64,000 nt of DNA from Nocardia camponoti (GTDB lineage Bacteria > Actinomycetota > Actinomycetes > Mycobacteriales > Mycobacteriaceae), in assembly GCF_014646135.1 (NCBI RefSeq), contig NZ_BMMW01000004.1:372001-436000 (forward strand). Reading direction: 5' to 3'. Under the pieces are notes generated by a model. It was not told the DNA's origin and searched no databases. It saw only the letters and a program-made list of their open reading frames with translations. Positions 61,289 through 64,000 of the stretch are shown here, piece by piece (within the stretch, counting starts at the first letter, position 1; each line of letters begins with the position of its first letter). The position numbers and the translations under genes were made by a program.

Positions 61289-63013
61289 ATGAATGCGCCC
61301 GTCGACTTCGACGTCGTGATCGTCGGTTCCGGCTTCGGTGGCAGCGTCACCGCGCTGCGCCTTGTCGAGAAGGGCTACCGGGTCGCCGTCGTCGAAGCCG
61401 GGCGCCGGTTCGCCGACGCCGAACTGCCCAAAAACAACTGGCACGTGCGCGATTACCTGTGGGCACCCAAGCTCGGTTGCTACGGCATTCAGCGCATCCA
61501 CCTGCTGCGTGATGTGCTCATCGCGGGCGGTGCTGGCGTCGGCGGCGGCTCGCTGAACTACGCGAACACGCTGTACGTTCCGCCGCGCCGGTTTTTCCAA
61601 GACCCGCAGTGGCGCGACATCACCGACTGGGAAACCGAACTCGCCCCCTATTACGACCGCGCGAAGAAGATGCTCGGCGTCGTGCAAAACCCGCACATGA
61701 CGCCCGCCGACGAGATCTTCAAATCCGTCGCCGACGAGATGGGTTTCGGCGACACCTTCGTCGCGACGCCAGTTGGCGTGTACTTCGGTGAGCCAGGCAA
61801 GACCGTCGCCGACCCGTATTTCGGTGGTGCCGGTCCTGAGCGCACCGGGTGCGTTGAGTGTGGCGACTGCATGGTCGGGTGCAAGTTCGGGGCGAAGAAC
61901 ACGCTGGTCAAGAATTATCTGTATCTCGCGGAAAAGGCTGGGGTACAGATCATTCCGATGACGACGGTGTCGGCGTTGCGTCCGCGTGCTGACGGCAGTT
62001 GGGACGTCGAAACCGAGCGAACGGGCGCGTGGGTGCGCAAGTCCGCGCCGACGATTTCGGCATCGAACGTGGTGCTCGCCGCAGGCACCCTCGGCACCCA
62101 ACGCCTGTTGCACAAGATGCGCGACGAAGCGATTCTGCCGGAGCTTTCCGATCGACTCGGCTCGCTCACGCGCACCAATTCCGAGTCGATCGTCGGCGCG
62201 GTCGGCAAGAAGGTTTCCGCCGATCGCGACCTCACGCGCGGCGTCGCGATCACCTCGTCGGTGCACCCAACCGACGACACGCACCTGGAACCCGTTCGCT
62301 ACGGCAAGGGGTCGAACTTCCTGACCTTGTTGCAGACGTTGATGGTCGACGGCGGTGGTCGCCTGCCGCGCTGGGTCGGCTTCCTGCTCGCGGTGCTGCG
62401 GCACCCCGCCGCGATGCTGCGGGTGTTCGACATGCGCCGTGCGAGTGAGCGCAGCATCATCACCCTCGTCATGCAGCAGCTCGACAATTCGATCACCGTC
62501 TATACCAAACGCGGCCTCTTCGGTCGAAAGTTGACGACGAAACAGGGCCACGGCGAACCGAATCCGAGCTGGATCCCGATCGGCAACGCCTTCACCCGTC
62601 GCGTTGCCGACAAACTCGACGGCGACGCGCGCGGCAGCTGGGGCGAGTTGGCCAACATCCCCGCGACCGCCCACTTCCTCGGCGGCGCGGTGATCGGTAG
62701 CGACCGCGACAAGGGCGTGATCGACGCCTACCACCGCGTATACGGCTACCCGACGTTGAGTGTGGTCGACGGCGCGGCAGTGTCGGCGAATCTTGGCGTG
62801 AACCCGTCCTTGACGATCGCGGCCCAGGCCGAACGCGCATCCGCATTGTGGCCGAACAAGGGCGAATCCGACGCCCGCCCACCCCAAGACCAGCCATACC
62901 GCGTGTTGACCCCGACATCCCCCACGAACCCGACCGTCCCGGCAGGCTCCCCAGCAGCGTTGGTCCCGCTCCCCCTACCGAAGCTCCGGGGCACACGCAC
63001 TTCGCAGCAGTAG
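61289..63013 (+). CDS. choD: Cholesterol oxidase-like GMC oxidoreductase (ChoD type)
   Basis: The 574-residue protein has the FAD motif VVIVGSGFGGSVTALRLVEKG at the start. GGGSLNYANTLYVPP, the CVECGDCMVGCKFGAKNTL block and the late AVSANLGVNPSLTI are characteristic of mycobacterial ChoD. It is predicted to oxidise and isomerise 3beta-hydroxysteroids to 4-en-3-ones with H2O2 production, although mycobacterial ChoD is not essential for cholesterol use. There is no signal peptide. ATG 61289 has GAGGAG upstream. The Pro/Thr-rich C-terminal ~45 residues look disordered. Confidence 0.9.
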   Translation: MNAPVDFDVVIVGSGFGGSVTALRLVEKGYRVAVVEAGRRFADAELPKNNWHVRDYLWAPKLGCYGIQRIHLLRDVLIAGGAGVGGGSLNYANTLYVPPRRFFQDPQWRDITDWETELAPYYDRAKKMLGVVQNPHMTPADEIFKSVADEMGFGDTFVATPVGVYFGEPGKTVADPYFGGAGPERTGCVECGDCMVGCKFGAKNTLVKNYLYLAEKAGVQIIPMTTVSALRPRADGSWDVETERTGAWVRKSAPTISASNVVLAAGTLGTQRLLHKMRDEAILPELSDRLGSLTRTNSESIVGAVGKKVSADRDLTRGVAITSSVHPTDDTHLEPVRYGKGSNFLTLLQTLMVDGGGRLPRWVGFLLAVLRHPAAMLRVFDMRRASERSIITLVMQQLDNSITVYTKRGLFGRKLTTKQGHGEPNPSWIPIGNAFTRRVADKLDGDARGSWGELANIPATAHFLGGAVIGSDRDKGVIDAYHRVYGYPTLSVVDGAAVSANLGVNPSLTIAAQAERASALWPNKGESDARPPQDQPYRVLTPTSPTNPTVPAGSPAALVPLPLPKLRGTRTSQQ

Positions 63014-63114
63014 CACTCACCCCGCATCGTGCCCCCTGTCTATTGCCCCTGATCAGGGATTTCGCTACGCTGGCAGTAACGACATGCCGGATACCGGTCA
63101 TGTTGTCCGCCTAT

Positions 63115-63136
63115 GGCCCCCGGTAACTCGGGGGCC
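63115..63136. terminator. GC-rich hairpin between choD and the DUF3800 gene
   Basis: Arms GGCCCCCG (63115-63122) and CGGGGGCC (63129-63136) with a 6-base loop lie between convergent genes. A second imperfect palindrome containing ACATG/CATGT flanks CCGG repeats at about 63081-63102. Confidence 0.7.
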
Positions 63137-63200
63137 GTAGAGCTATCTAAGGGCGCCACTTCCGGCACGAGTCGAGATTCGGTTTGGCCGCATTAAACAG

Positions 63201-63857
63201 CTAACGGGCGGCTTTCTGCGCTTTCGGGTGCGCCGTCTTTTCCTCTAAGTGTCTGCGCAGCACGTAGGTCACCACGTCGGCAGCCTGCACGCCCAGCGAA
63301 GAAGACGAATCTACATAGGTCAGCGGCTGTTCGATCATCGCCAGCCGCGTTGGCCGGTAGCCAGGTGTCGGGCGCCGGACATAGCCAGCGATCGCCGCGG
63401 TCGCCTCGCCATGCTCGTCCAAAATGTCTGCGGTGACCTTGGTCGTCATTCCAGCGGTCTCGCAGTGCTCGTTCACTCGCTCAAGCAGATGCCGAAGGCT
63501 CACGCGGTACGGGGTGTCGGGATACCGGTACAGCGCGTTTAGGCGAGCGACATCAACGCCCTGCAGGTGGATACGCCCGCCCGCGTTGACCACCGCATGA
63601 ATAATCGACCGACATATCCAGACTCCCTCGTGGGGACGACCCAGCAATGGCTTCCACTCGTTTTGCCCCTGCATGATCCGATGCGCGTGAAATTCCAAGC
63701 TATCTACGTCGCCAAGTTCTGGAAACTTGAGGGCCGCCGCCTTCTTCAAGTCCATTAGCGAATTCTCAAGTGTCCGAACCTGATCAGCGGTAAAAACGAT
63801 GCCGCCAACGTAGTAGTGATCCTTGCCGTACGACTCATCAATGAACGTGTGCAGCAA
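63201..63857 (-). CDS. DUF3800-domain protein
   Basis: The 218-residue protein begins MLHTFIDESYG, the DUF3800 start with the conserved Asp-Glu pair, and contains LEFHAHRIMQG, TADILDEHGEA and VQAADVVTYVLRRHLE. The aspartates and AAD motif suggest an RNase H-like metal site. DUF3800 genes are common near mobile or defence loci, but their function is unproven. It is isolated here, with no partner gene visible before the window ends (bases 63858-64000 show no gene I can support). Confidence 0.85.
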   Translation of the reverse strand: MLHTFIDESYGKDHYYVGGIVFTADQVRTLENSLMDLKKAAALKFPELGDVDSLEFHAHRIMQGQNEWKPLLGRPHEGVWICRSIIHAVVNAGGRIHLQGVDVARLNALYRYPDTPYRVSLRHLLERVNEHCETAGMTTKVTADILDEHGEATAAIAGYVRRPTPGYRPTRLAMIEQPLTYVDSSSSLGVQAADVVTYVLRRHLEEKTAHPKAQKAAR

Positions 63858-64000
63858 CTCGACATCTTCCTGAGGCGGAGAACGATCGCAGACAGCAAGC
63901 TTATGCGCTGCTGTCAGCGAACTCCGAATCAGACTGATGCCGATCAGCTATGCACCCATCGGCCGATTAGTTCCCATCTCCCGCACCATTATTCGGGTTC

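Noticed and set aside
63201..64000. Prophage or defence island
   Set aside because: A single DUF3800 gene without integrase, structural or nuclease partners inside the window.

Overview
This is a high-GC chromosomal window from a mycolic-acid actinobacterium (order Mycobacteriales; Nocardia or Rhodococcus-like, species not determinable by eye). The evidence is a mycothiol-type CPWC oxidoreductase, a deazaflavin (F420)-type oxidoreductase, a 180-kDa-class NAD-glutamate dehydrogenase, a group II truncated haemoglobin, cholesterol-catabolism enzymes and a cholesterol oxidase. The backbone matches, from memory, the M. tuberculosis order Rv2464c to Rv2478c: nei-like glycosylase, rpiB, CPWC oxidoreductase, pepN, DUF5130 protein, glbO, aglA, HNH protein, thioesterase, gdh, ABC-F ATPase, ssb paralogue. 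Several accessory blocks are inserted between these genes.

Layout. 1-5150: the 3' half of a phosphoketolase gene, a metallophosphatase, a secreted Pro/Ser/Thr-rich protein, a GDSL esterase and a FabG-like reductase. 5173-5353: tRNA-Pro and tRNA-Gly. 5354-6937: a 620-base leader with a candidate small ORF, then a diguanylate cyclase. 6934-9358: nei-like, rpiB and CPWC genes, with a 132-base tandem repeat. 9523-14592: ferredoxin reductase, DGPF protein, ECF42-type sigma factor, Nudix hydrolase, F420-type oxidoreductase and an imine-reductase-like/HxlR divergent pair. 14607-18178: purC and pepN. 18290-26951: a YegP-like protein; a patatin-Baeyer-Villiger monooxygenase-SDR operon with divergent TetR; a lipoprotein lipase; and a PNPOx-MFS-hydrolase operon. 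27008-33144: DUF5130, aglA, glbO, HNH and azlCD with its XRE-cupin regulator. 33149-40997: thioesterase, gdh, ettA and ssb. 41151-44376: PLP dehydratase, CopD-CtaG fusion and tRNA-Arg. 44434-45504: remnants of wrbA and lysR fused by a deletion. 45529-52420: a four-gene kinase signalling cluster (two active kinases, a lipoprotein, a pseudokinase). 52517-61149: a sterol or acyl side-chain beta-oxidation cluster with a divergent AraC regulator. 61289-63013: cholesterol oxidase. 63201-63857: a DUF3800 protein.

How the genes work together. The beta-oxidation block contains all four steps of one cycle: acyl-CoA dehydrogenase, MaoC hydratase, SDR dehydrogenase and SCP-x-type thiolase. It also holds two paralogous SRPBCC proteins of unknown role. 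The patatin-BVMO-SDR operon has the logic of a ketone-to-ester-to-hydrolysis catabolic cassette. The most unusual items are the kinase cluster, where three homologous kinase-TM-sensor proteins include one that has lost every catalytic residue, and the wrbA/lysR scar, where one deletion removed both 5' ends and the shared promoter. No prophage, IS element, rRNA operon or CRISPR array was seen.
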